Made by a program: the position numbers and the translations under genes. The notes below the pieces were generated by a model. That model had not been told where the DNA came from. It saw only the letters and a program-made list of their open reading frames with translations, and did not search any database. A DNA stretch of 64,000 nt from an uncultured Coriobacteriaceae bacterium (GTDB lineage: Bacteria > Actinomycetota > Coriobacteriia > Coriobacteriales > Eggerthellaceae): assembly GCA_900550385.1 (NCBI GenBank), contig URRZ01000001.1:1-64000 (forward strand). The letters are read 5' to 3'. This document shows, piece by piece, positions 8,742 to 16,245 of this stretch; position 1 is the first letter of the stretch; every line of letters starts with the position of its first letter.

Positions 8742-9670
8742 TCGCGGCCGTGGAGGCGGCCCTGCCCCTCGTCGCCTGCCTCGCCGCCTTCGCGACGGGC
8801 GCGTGCGCCGCGATGCGTGCGGGCGATGCGCGCCGTTGCGCGGCGCGCCGGCGCGCTCGTTTAGGAGCGGCGGAAGGCGAGGGGGCGCTCGCCGCAGATG
8901 GTTTGGATGCGCTGGTCCTAGGCGTCGCGTCGAGGCTCGACGCTTCCGCCTCGCGCAGCCCGCGCCGCTCGGAGGATGCGGCGACCTCGTCCCCGGGCGG
9001 CGGGAGGGTGGAGAGGCTCATCAGGCAGGCGGGACTTGCCGGCGAGCTCGGCAGGAAGGGCGTCGACGCCGCCCGTGTGCGGTTGGGCCTTGCCGTCGGC
9101 GCCGTCGGTGCGGTGCTGGGATGCGTCCTATCGGCCGAGGCCGCCTTGGCGTTGGGGGTCGTCGGCGCCGCTGCGGGGGCATCCGCCCCGACGCGGGCCC
9201 TCCGCTGCCTGCGCGATCGGCGGGCGCTGGAGCTTGAAAGGGGGCTTCCCGAGATGCTGGAGGTCGTCGCGTTGGGGTTGAGGAGCGGGCTGTCGTTCGA
9301 TCGCAGCTTCCAGCTGTACGCGGACCATTTCCCCTCGACGTTCGCGCTGGCGTGCCGATCCGCCCAACGCAGCTGGTCCTTGGGGTTGCTGACGCGCGAC
9401 GACGCGCTGCGAGGCCTCGCGGAGTCCTACGATTCCGACCAGCTTGCGCGGGCGGTCGGGCGGATCGTCCGTTCGCTGAGGTTCGGATCGTCCCTCGCAC
9501 CCGATCTGGAGGCTGCGGCCGCCGAGGCGCGCGCACGCCGCCGCGCCAAGGTGGAGGAGCGCGTGGCGAAGGCGCCCGTGAAGATGATGGTGCCGACGGG
9601 GACGTTCATACTCCCGGCGATGCTTCTGCTTGTCTTAGGGCCGATCCTGCTCGAATTGATGCAGGGTTGA
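8738..9670 (+). CDS. tadC: Tad membrane platform protein TadC
   Basis: 310 residues with a GTG start overlapping the tadB stop (GTGA) and GGAGG just upstream. It has an N-terminal helix, a basic linker, a central helix pair (RLGLAVGAVGAVLGCVLS onward) and a type II F domain, visible as LPEMLEVVALGLRSGLSFDRSFQLY. The C-terminal helix is MMVPTGTFILPAMLLLVLG. It is the paralogous partner of TadB. The reading frame is open far upstream through tadB, which is a shadow. Confidence 0.87.
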   Translation: MIAAVEAALPLVACLAAFATGACAAMRAGDARRCAARRRARLGAAEGEGALAADGLDALVLGVASRLDASASRSPRRSEDAATSSPGGGRVERLIRQAGLAGELGRKGVDAARVRLGLAVGAVGAVLGCVLSAEAALALGVVGAAAGASAPTRALRCLRDRRALELERGLPEMLEVVALGLRSGLSFDRSFQLYADHFPSTFALACRSAQRSWSLGLLTRDDALRGLAESYDSDQLARAVGRIVRSLRFGSSLAPDLEAAAAEARARRRAKVEERVAKAPVKMMVPTGTFILPAMLLLVLGPILLELMQG

Positions 9671-9692
9671 GATGAAGGAGAGGAGTGCGGAA

Positions 9693-9980
9693 ATGAAAGG
9701 TTGCGTTTCAGCTTGGGCGAGATCCGTTGTCAGGAAGGCCGCGTGCGCCTTCTCTCGCGGCAGGGAGGGGCTGCGGGAAACCGTCGCGTGCGCCCGCTTT
9801 TGGGCCGAGGGGCGATGCCCCGGCCGGGCGCGCCACGGCGGGGAGAGCGGACAGGGAACCACCGAGTACGCGATCCTTGTGGGGGTTCTGGTGGTCATCG
9901 CCATCGTCGCCATCACGTTGTTTCGGCCCAAGATCCAAGAGCTTTGGGATGCCATCGCAACGGGGATCAACGGCCTGTAG
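9693..9980 (+). CDS. flp: Flp-type major pilin precursor
   Basis: 95 residues. The Flp signature GQGTTEYAILVGVLVVIAI places the prepilin cut after Gly53 (G-x4-E-Y rule), leaving a mature pilin of about 42 residues made of one hydrophobic helix and a short tail. The leader of about 53 residues is long for Flp and Arg/Cys-rich. ATG 9693 is preferred because AAGGAGAGGAG lies seven bases before it; ATG 9672 would lengthen the leader further. It lies directly after tadC. The prepilin peptidase at 14912 is the expected processing enzyme. Confidence 0.88.
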   Translation: MKGCVSAWARSVVRKAACAFSRGREGLRETVACARFWAEGRCPGRARHGGESGQGTTEYAILVGVLVVIAIVAITLFRPKIQELWDAIATGINGL

Positions 9981-10185
9981 GGGCGGTTGCGGCGGATCGG
10001 ACAGCGGCCAGGGAACCGTCGAGTTCGCGCTGGTGGTCGCCGCGTTCATCGCGGTCGCCATCGCGTTCGGCGCGCTTTGGAGGCTTTTCGGGGAAGGGAA
10101 GGCGATGGAGCATGCCCTCATGTCGGCATCGCATCATATCCAGCTCGCCGCTGCGGGGGCGCTGCCGGACATCCTGCTGTATTGA
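9949..10185 (+). CDS. Small pilin-like / TadE-like protein nested between two genes
   Basis: 78 residues. The core SGQGTVEFALVVAAFIAVAIA copies the Flp cleavage-plus-helix pattern, followed by ALWRLFGEGKAMEHALMSAS. It overlaps the flp 3' end by 32 bases and the next gene by 74 bases, each in a different frame. ATG 9949 is the only reasonable start; the ribosome site (AAGAG) is weak, so translation is probably coupled. It would be a minor pseudopilin cut by TadV. The motif makes chance coding unlikely, but an automatic caller could drop it because of the overlaps. Confidence 0.65.
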   Translation: MPSQRGSTACRGGCGGSDSGQGTVEFALVVAAFIAVAIAFGALWRLFGEGKAMEHALMSASHHIQLAAAGALPDILLY

Positions 10186-10690
10186 CGGCGAGGACCGCGG
10201 GCAGGGGACGGTCGAGGCGGCGTTCGCCCTGCCCGTCCTCCTGCTGCTCGCGCTGCTGCTCATCCAGCCGGGGATCGTGCTGTACGACCGCATGGTCATG
10301 CAGTCGGCGGCGGCGGAAGGGTGCCGGCTTTTGGCGACCGGGACCTCGGCGCTCGGGGGGATGGGCGATGCGTGCGAGGCGTTCATCCGGCATCGTCTGG
10401 GCGCCGTGCCCCAGCAGGACTGCTTCCACGTCCACGACGGGGCGGACGGTTGCAGCTGGGACATAACGCTTCAAGGGGATGAGACCGCGCAGACGGTGAC
10501 GGTGCGCATCGCGAACGAGCTGCGCCCGCTCCCCCTTCTGGATGCGGGCGCGACGCTGCTGGGCATGGTGAACGATGCGGGGAACATCGAGCTGGAGGTG
10601 GAGGTCGAAGCCCCTGCGCAGCCGGGTTGGGCGCAGGACGCGTTCGCCGGCAGGTCGCCGGCGGAGTGGATAGGGGAGTGGTTGGAATGA
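10112..10690 (+). CDS. TadE-like pseudopilin
   Basis: About 192 residues. The segment RGQGTVEAAFALPVLLLLALLL is the TadE-family N-terminal motif (Q-G-T-V-E then a hydrophobic helix with A-L-P), preceded by a leader of about 30 residues. The rest is a soluble domain with one Cys pair in the region of CEAFIRHRLGAVPQQDC. ATG 10112 has AAGG about nine bases upstream, and it starts inside the preceding small gene. TadE-like proteins are minor pilus components or priming factors. The stop overlaps the next start (ATGA). Confidence 0.75.
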   Translation: MPSCRHRIISSSPLRGRCRTSCCIDGEDRGQGTVEAAFALPVLLLLALLLIQPGIVLYDRMVMQSAAAEGCRLLATGTSALGGMGDACEAFIRHRLGAVPQQDCFHVHDGADGCSWDITLQGDETAQTVTVRIANELRPLPLLDAGATLLGMVNDAGNIELEVEVEAPAQPGWAQDAFAGRSPAEWIGEWLE

Positions 10691-12831
10691 GGGGCTTTGC
10701 CGCCCGGCTCGGGCGAAACGCGGCGGACGGGTTCCGCGACGAGCACGGGTTCACCACGTTCGGGTCGGTGCTCGCCCTGCTCATAGCCTTGTCGCTGCTG
10801 TTCACGGCCGCCCAGGTCCAGCGGATCTCCTCGGCTTCCGCGGAGGTGCAGGATGTCGCCGACGCCGCGGCGCTTGCCGCGCAGAACGAGGTGGCCGAAT
10901 TCATGATCGTGGTGCGCGTGTGCGACGCGCTGGTCCTTTCGATGTCGCTGACCGGCATCGTCGCGACGGGGCTGGGCATCGCGGCGCTCTGCACGCCCGC
11001 GACGGCCTTCGCCTCCGAGCCCCTGCTTTCCGCGGGGAAGAGCATCATCGAGGCCCGCGACGCCTTCGCGGAGAAGGCGTCGGCGGGGCTTGACCGGCTG
11101 CAGGCGCTCATCCCGTTCTTCTCGGCGGCGAACGCGGCGGCGGTCGCGCAGGCGAACGGCAGCTCCCGCGACAGGCCCTACCTCGCCCTGGCGCTGCCCT
11201 GCCCCTCTTCCGGCGAGCCGATCGGCATAGACCCCTTGGAAGGCGCGGGCGATCTGGCGGATGACGCGCAGGACCAGGCGGGGGAAATACAGGAGGCGGC
11301 TTCGCGCGCCGAAGAAGCCGCCGAGGAGGCGCAGGGGATCAAGGAACGGGCGTTTCTCAGGGATTGCGGCGACGCGCCGGGCTACTGCATGCAGGAGCGG
11401 GCGGCGACCCTCGCCGGGCTGTCCGGGAGGGACAACCCCCTCTACCGCAGCGTCGACAGCTGGTCGTTCTCGGTCGCGCTCGATCGGGCGAAAGCCTATT
11501 ACGCCGCACGCGAGGCCCAAGAGGCGCCGGAAGGGCCGTCCATCGAGGCGCAGGTCCAATCCCAGCTGCGCAAGCGGTTCTACGAGTTCGCGAACGAGGA
11601 GCTCGCCTCGGCGTACGTGCATGAGGGGGAGGGCTCGTTCGAAGCGTTCTTCCCCCGCTTCCCCCGCTCGACCGACGAGATGCGCTCCACCCGCCTGTAC
11701 ACCGATGCCGTCTACCCGCTATCGCGGGGCGAGGATGGGCCGCTGCTGCATGCGTGGCGAGGATGCCCCGCCGCATCGGGGGCGGGTGAGCTGGGATCGT
11801 TGGCCCAGATGGAGCAGGAGGGGCACGGCACCTGCCCCGTCTGCGGCTTCACGGCGGCGAGCCTGGGGAAGGTTGCGGCGGCGTCCACCTCCATCGAGAA
11901 CGGCTTCGAATACCACTACGACGCCGTCGCCGCTGCTGCGGCGGAATACCAGGAGGCCATCCGGAAGCTGGAGCCGGCCGCCAAGGAGGTGAAGGACAAG
12001 GCGGGCGGCTTGCTCGAGCGGTGCGCGGAGCTTTTGGGGGCGGCGGGGGGATCCCGCATAGAGGCATCCCCTCCCGGGTCGGCGGGCTCGATCGTTCTCG
12101 TCGCGAGCGCGTCCGACGTCCCTGCGGCGGCTGCGTTCCCCAACGCGTTCTCGGGCTCCTCGGGGACGCTGGGCATGCGTGCGGCGGTGTCGGCTGCCTC
12201 GCTTCTGGGAGACGAGGCGGACGATCAGGGGGATGCCATATCCTCGCTGCTCGACGGGTTCGGGGACCGAGTCGCCTCGGGGCCGGCCGGGATCGTTCTA
12301 GATTGCTGGTCCGGGCTGCTGCGCGCCTACGCCGACGGCCAGGGGGCGGTCGACGATGCCCTCGAAGGCGCCGTGTCCTCGCTGCCCCTTGCGAGCGCCA
12401 GCGGCTTGGGCACGTGGGCGGCGGATGCGTTCGAGGGGGCGGTGTCGGCGCTCGGCCTCCAGCCCGCCTCCCTCGACGCGCTCAAGCCGGTCCTGGTGAA
12501 CTCGGCCCATGTGGCGGCGAAGGACGACGCCCCCTTCTCCGCGCGGCTCCTCTCGCTGAAGCGCGCGGCGGTGGAGAACCCCTCCATGAGCACCGACGCG
12601 CTGTCCTCGATCGTCGGGTCGGCGGAGGGGGTGCTGGTCGACGGCATCGACTCGGCTTCGAAGGAGATGGAGATCGCGAGCATCGAGCTTTTCGACGGAG
12701 GGCCTTCCGTGACGTTGAGCATCGGCATCCCGCCGGCGGTGACGCAAGGGGCGGGAGACCTCGTGCACGATGCGGCGGATGCCGTCCGGGGGCTTGTCGG
12801 ATCGGTGACGGGGGCGAGGCCATGGGAATAG
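10687..12831 (+). CDS. Large TadG-like pilus protein
   Basis: 714 residues. The N-terminus DEHGFTTFGSVLALLIALSLLF resembles the TadG/TadE class III leader and helix, followed by QDVADAAALAAQNEVAEF, a segment usual in TadG-like proteins. The remaining ~600 residues are a secreted domain with Ala/Glu-rich coiled-coil stretches (for example around EIQEAASRAEEAAEEAQG) and a CPVC pair near the middle. No von Willebrand A signature is visible. The start overlaps the previous stop, with AGGGGAG upstream. It may be a tip or wall-anchoring component of the pilus; the function is inferred from position. Confidence 0.75.
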   Translation: MRGFAARLGRNAADGFRDEHGFTTFGSVLALLIALSLLFTAAQVQRISSASAEVQDVADAAALAAQNEVAEFMIVVRVCDALVLSMSLTGIVATGLGIAALCTPATAFASEPLLSAGKSIIEARDAFAEKASAGLDRLQALIPFFSAANAAAVAQANGSSRDRPYLALALPCPSSGEPIGIDPLEGAGDLADDAQDQAGEIQEAASRAEEAAEEAQGIKERAFLRDCGDAPGYCMQERAATLAGLSGRDNPLYRSVDSWSFSVALDRAKAYYAAREAQEAPEGPSIEAQVQSQLRKRFYEFANEELASAYVHEGEGSFEAFFPRFPRSTDEMRSTRLYTDAVYPLSRGEDGPLLHAWRGCPAASGAGELGSLAQMEQEGHGTCPVCGFTAASLGKVAAASTSIENGFEYHYDAVAAAAAEYQEAIRKLEPAAKEVKDKAGGLLERCAELLGAAGGSRIEASPPGSAGSIVLVASASDVPAAAAFPNAFSGSSGTLGMRAAVSAASLLGDEADDQGDAISSLLDGFGDRVASGPAGIVLDCWSGLLRAYADGQGAVDDALEGAVSSLPLASASGLGTWAADAFEGAVSALGLQPASLDALKPVLVNSAHVAAKDDAPFSARLLSLKRAAVENPSMSTDALSSIVGSAEGVLVDGIDSASKEMEIASIELFDGGPSVTLSIGIPPAVTQGAGDLVHDAADAVRGLVGSVTGARPWE

Positions 12832-13325
12832 CGGCGAAACCCGACGCGCGGCCTTCCGAGCGCCTTCGGTCCAGCCGGCTGCCCGCGGGCACTTTCCACC
12901 CGACGCCGGCGGAGGCGGGCCAGTCGACGGTCGAGCTGATGGCGGTGCTGCCGGCGATGATCCTGGTCGCGCTCATCGTCGTGAACGCGATGCTGTTCCT
13001 CTCCGACTGCGCCGCCTTCGACCGCCTTGCCTGCCAGGCGGTGCGGGTGCATGCGGCATCCCCCGGCTACGGGCAGGACGCCCAGCGAAGTTGCGCCTTG
13101 GTGGAGGCGCAGCTCGCCCAGGCGTTCGACGAGGAGAACCTCGCGGTCGGCGTGTCGGTGGAATCGGGAGCGGGCGGGACGCTGTCGTTCCGCGCGCGGC
13201 TCGAGTTCACGCCGACGCTGTTCGGGATGGGGTTGCGCGACGAAGTGTTGGGCGTCTCCCTGCCGGCGCTCTCGCACGAGGCGGTGTACGTCGTCGACCC
13301 GTTCAAGCCCGGGGTGATCGCATGA
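12822..13325 (+). CDS. TadE/TadF-like pseudopilin
   Basis: 167 residues. The motif GQSTVELMAVLPAMILVALIVVNA is the TadE pattern again (Q-S-T-V-E-L plus helix). A leader of about 33 residues precedes it and a beta-rich domain of about 110 residues follows. It overlaps the TadG-like stop by 10 bases, and its own stop overlaps the next ATG. It probably builds the pseudopilin set with the two smaller TadE-like genes and needs TadV processing. Confidence 0.78.
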   Translation: MGIAAKPDARPSERLRSSRLPAGTFHPTPAEAGQSTVELMAVLPAMILVALIVVNAMLFLSDCAAFDRLACQAVRVHAASPGYGQDAQRSCALVEAQLAQAFDEENLAVGVSVESGAGGTLSFRARLEFTPTLFGMGLRDEVLGVSLPALSHEAVYVVDPFKPGVIA

Positions 13326-13852
13326 GCGCGACGTCCCGCCACGCCAGCCGCGGCGCCGCGCGGAGCGGGAAGCGTCGGGACGATCGTCCGGGCGTGTCGT
13401 CCCGCCGCCTTGCGACCGCCGTCGCGGCGATCCTCGCCTTCGCGGCGGCGTGCGTCGGGGTGGATGAGGCGATAGGCGCGTTTGGGCAGGATGCGCGCGC
13501 GGATGCGGGGCTTTCTTCGGATGCCGGGGAGCGCGGGCGGGCTTCGGAGGAGTCGGGGGTTCCCCTCGGATTCGAGGAGGAAGTCCTGACGCTGGAAGGG
13601 CGGTCGGAGGTCATGGCTGCAGCGGACGGGACGGTCGTGGGCTTTGTCGAGGATGGCGCCTCGAGCGAGGTCTTCGGCGATATAGAGAGCGAGCTTGGGG
13701 AGCGCGGGTGGGCGAAGGTGGATAGCGGGGTCGAGGGGTTCGCCTCGTTCTTCAAATCGGGCGGGAAGTTCACCTGGGCGTTCGTCAGCTGCGTGCCCGT
13801 CGGGGGCGCGACGTCGGTGGTGATCCAGTGCCCGCCCGTCGAAGGCGGGTGA
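13322..13852 (+). CDS. Hypothetical membrane-anchored protein of the Tad operon
   Basis: 176 residues. It has a basic N-terminus, one helix (LATAVAAILAFAAACVGV), an acidic linker and a C-terminal domain of about 90 residues (from EVLTLEGRSEVMAAADGTVVGF onward) that ends CVPVGGATSVVIQCPP. I recognise no family. The ATGA overlap with the previous gene ties it to the pilus operon, and the single helix suggests an extracytoplasmic domain. A periplasm-side or wall-side chaperone role is possible but unproven. Confidence 0.7.
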   Translation: MSATSRHASRGAARSGKRRDDRPGVSSRRLATAVAAILAFAAACVGVDEAIGAFGQDARADAGLSSDAGERGRASEESGVPLGFEEEVLTLEGRSEVMAAADGTVVGFVEDGASSEVFGDIESELGERGWAKVDSGVEGFASFFKSGGKFTWAFVSCVPVGGATSVVIQCPPVEGG

Positions 13853-13966
13853 GCGGAGCGTCGCCCCTGCGACGGGCGTCGACCCCGCGAAGGGGGTCGG
13901 CTCCGCCGATCGGGCGCGGACGCGGGGTCGGCGGGGAAGCGATGGGAAAACGGGAAGGAGAAGGGA

Positions 13967-14344
13967 ATGGATGGAGTATCGGTCAAGGGCGGCGCTCGCC
14001 GCAGTATGGGGCTTGCGGGATCGCCCGTGCGCTTCGCGGCAGGCCCCATCGCGCGGGCGAGGGGCCTTCTCGCCCAAGGGGCATTCGAGGGCGTGCTGCT
14101 GCTGGCGCCATGCAAGGATATCCATACGGTAGGGATGAGGGCGCCGATCGATGTGGCGTTCATCGACGGAAAGGGATTGGTCTTGGAGTCCCATCGTCGT
14201 GTCGGGCCGTTCAGGAGGCTGCGGAATGCGGATGCCGCCTGCGTCGCGGAGCGCGTCTCGCTGTGCGAGGAGCCGTGGTTCGGCGAAGGCGACCGCCTGA
14301 TGATCGCGAGCGCGCCGTCGGGGGAGGGGGTGGCGGCCCGATGA
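13967..14344 (+). CDS. DUF192 family protein
   Basis: 125 residues. The motif GVLLLAPCKDIHTVGMRAPIDVAFID is the DUF192 signature, preceded by ARARGLL. Function is unknown; many relatives are exported, but this one shows no signal peptide. In Tad loci of actinobacteria DUF192 genes recur beside the pilus genes, which suggests a part in assembly. ATG 13967 follows AAGGAGAAGGG. The 114-base gap before it is GC-rich with a small hairpin and is the only real gap inside the operon. Confidence 0.85.
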   Translation: MDGVSVKGGARRSMGLAGSPVRFAAGPIARARGLLAQGAFEGVLLLAPCKDIHTVGMRAPIDVAFIDGKGLVLESHRRVGPFRRLRNADAACVAERVSLCEEPWFGEGDRLMIASAPSGEGVAAR

Positions 14345-14886
14345 AAACGTGCCCGATATGCCATGCCGTCGCGTTCGACGACGCGCAGATATGCTACGGA
14401 TGCCTTCATCGCTTCGATGCGGAAGAGGCCCCTCGCCCCGCCGCTGAAGCGCAGCAGCCGGGTTCGGAAGGGCAGCGGTGCGGTTCGGAAGAGCAGCCCG
14501 CCATCCAAGAGCCGCCCGCTATTCCACGCAAGGAGGTGTGGGACGATGCCCCGACCCGCTTCGAGCCGGTTTCGGGGGACAGCGAAGCGGGGGACGGCTG
14601 CCTGGCGGCTTCGGGATGGGTCGTAAGGATAGAGGTGCGCGGCGCTCCCGCGTTCATCGTCTCGGAGCCGGGCGAGGGGCGCTTTCCAGGCGAGGGGTCG
14701 GATCCCCTCTACGGGCTTTCCATCGAAGCGGGTCCTGCTTCCGACAGGGGGCGGCGTTTCTGCCAGCCGGGCTCGCTCGCCCATGTCGCATGGCGGGGCG
14801 CCCGCGTGTCCCGATCGTTGATGCGCCGCGATCGCAGCCGCTGCCGCCTGCACGACGGCGAGCCGTCGGTCGAGGAGGCGTCTTGA
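14341..14886 (+). CDS. Zinc-ribbon protein of the Tad operon
   Basis: 181 residues. The first ~25 form a CxxC...CxxC zinc ribbon (MKTCPICHAVAF and ICYGCLHRF). A Glu/Pro/Gln-rich linker of about 60 residues follows, then a C-terminal domain beginning WVVRIEVRGAPAFIVSE. The layout resembles zinc-ribbon plus FHA proteins, but I do not see a convincing FHA phosphopeptide motif, so none is called. It starts on the DUF192 stop (ATGA). It is cytoplasmic by the lack of any helix or leader. Confidence 0.7.
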   Translation: MKTCPICHAVAFDDAQICYGCLHRFDAEEAPRPAAEAQQPGSEGQRCGSEEQPAIQEPPAIPRKEVWDDAPTRFEPVSGDSEAGDGCLAASGWVVRIEVRGAPAFIVSEPGEGRFPGEGSDPLYGLSIEAGPASDRGRRFCQPGSLAHVAWRGARVSRSLMRRDRSRCRLHDGEPSVEEAS

Positions 14887-14911
14887 TCGTTTTGGAGGGG
14901 GCGATCGCAAC

Positions 14912-15793
14912 ATGGTCGATGCCGGCTCGGCGATGATGGCCGTCCTTGCGGCGTGCGCAGGGTCCGCAGTCGGCGCCATCGCGCTGCCGCCGCTGTCGAA
15001 GGCGGCAGCGGCGCGGGCGCTCCGGCGCATCCGGGATTCGGATCTCCCTCGTGTGGAGGGCTGCGAGGCAAGGCGTGGCGGCGGGGATCCGTGCAGCGAA
15101 GGGCGCCTTCGCGAAGCGGTAACCGCGATGGAAGGACCCCCTTCATCTTCGCGGCCTTCGCCGCTTCCCGTCGACTCGGAGGGGCATGCGTCGGCTTCCT
15201 GCGGGCGGGGCACCCGCATCTTGGCCGCGCTGATGCTGGCCGCCGCTTCCGGATGGGCCGTCCTGCGGGTTCCTTGGATCTTGGGATCGGAAGCGTCGTG
15301 CTCGATGCCGCTCCTTTCGCAGGCTCCGGCGGTTCGCTGCGGTGCGGCCATCCTCTGCTGGTTCGCGATGTGGACGGCACTTGCGACGGCGGTGATCTGC
15401 GATACCTCGATGCGGCTGATCCCCCGCGAGACGTGCCTTGCCATCGGGGGAGCGGGGGCGATCTTCCAGGGCGCGGCGGGCGGTGCCTCCGCCTTGGCGG
15501 CGGGCGCCGCATTCGCCCTCCTGTCGATGGCGGCATGCATCACCCTGAACGCCTGCGGCAGGCGCCTTCGCGGATCCCCCATGGTCGGAGGCGGGGACAT
15601 CCGCTGCATGGCGGCGCTGTCCGTTGCGTCGGGGCAGATGGCGACGGAGGGCTTCATCGCCTGCTTCTCCGTCGCCGCGGCGATCGCGATCGCTGGATGC
15701 GCGGCGGGGAAGTGGAAGCCCTCGACCCCGCTGCCGCTCGCGCCGTTCTTCTGCCTTTGGCTTGCGGTCGGCGCCGGGGGGTCGACGATATGA
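14912..15793 (+). CDS. tadV: Prepilin peptidase TadV/CpaA (A24 family)
   Basis: 293 residues. The two catalytic aspartates of the A24 aspartic proteases are visible in CDTSMRLIPRETC (Asp near residue 164) and in the GxGD-type motif MVGGGDIRCMAAL (Asp near residue 229), each at the edge of a membrane helix. It should cut Flp and the TadE-like proteins encoded upstream. Unusually, the first helix is followed by a Ser/Pro/Arg-rich loop of about 75 residues, and the four-Cys zinc motif of PilD-type methylating peptidases is absent. GGAGG lies about 12 bases before ATG 14912. Last gene of the Tad operon. Confidence 0.88.
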   Translation: MVDAGSAMMAVLAACAGSAVGAIALPPLSKAAAARALRRIRDSDLPRVEGCEARRGGGDPCSEGRLREAVTAMEGPPSSSRPSPLPVDSEGHASASCGRGTRILAALMLAAASGWAVLRVPWILGSEASCSMPLLSQAPAVRCGAAILCWFAMWTALATAVICDTSMRLIPRETCLAIGGAGAIFQGAAGGASALAAGAAFALLSMAACITLNACGRRLRGSPMVGGGDIRCMAALSVASGQMATEGFIACFSVAAAIAIAGCAAGKWKPSTPLPLAPFFCLWLAVGAGGSTI

Positions 15794-15854
15794 CGGGCGT
15801 TTGCCGGGCTCGGCGCGACGGCGCCCCGCCCGCCGGCAGCGTTTCGGGGGAAAG

Positions 15855-16199
15855 CTAGGAGAGCGCCGCCTTGAACGCCTTCTCCGCCTCTTTCTGGAGC
15901 TTGGCGTCGATGGCGAGGTAGGTGTCGAGCAGCTTGTCGCCCTCTTCGGTCAGCGTGCTTCCGTGGGCGCCGTCGCGGTTGAGCAGCTGGGTCCCCAAGG
16001 CGGCCTCGGTCTCCTTGATGATGCGCCAAGCCTTGCTGTACGCCATCCCCATCCCCTTGGCGGCCGCGTTCAGCGAGCCGGATTCGCGCACGCCGAGGCA
16101 CAGGTTGGCGATGCCCCGCCCGAACACCGAGTTGCTCTCGGAATCGGGGTTGGTGATGGAGAGCCTGATGGTGGGTTTCAGGCTTGCGAGATCCTTCAT
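15855..16199 (-). CDS. ModE-type winged-helix DNA-binding protein without effector domain
   Basis: 114 residues. The LysR/ModE-like helix-turn-helix reads ESGSLNAAAKGMGMAYSKAWRIIKETE, then the wing with LLNRDGAHGSTLTEEG. It ends soon after, so the molybdate-binding MOP domains of full ModE are missing; such short proteins (COG2005) are common in anaerobes. GGAGAGGAC precedes ATG 16199. The gene follows threonine synthase by 46 bases on the same strand and may share its transcript. No molybdate transporter is nearby, so the target is unknown. Confidence 0.85.
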   Translation of the reverse strand: MKDLASLKPTIRLSITNPDSESNSVFGRGIANLCLGVRESGSLNAAAKGMGMAYSKAWRIIKETEAALGTQLLNRDGAHGSTLTEEGDKLLDTYLAIDAKLQKEAEKAFKAALS

Positions 16200-16245
16200 G
16201 TCCTCTCCGTTCTGTTCGTTCGTCTTGCGATCGTCGTCTTCGCGA

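Noticed and set aside
13303..16101. Long minus-strand frame (over 900 codons) opposite the end of the Tad operon
   Set aside because: Composition of Pro/Arg/Ser/Ala repeats without motifs; the opposite strand carries DUF192, the zinc-ribbon protein and TadV with clear signatures.
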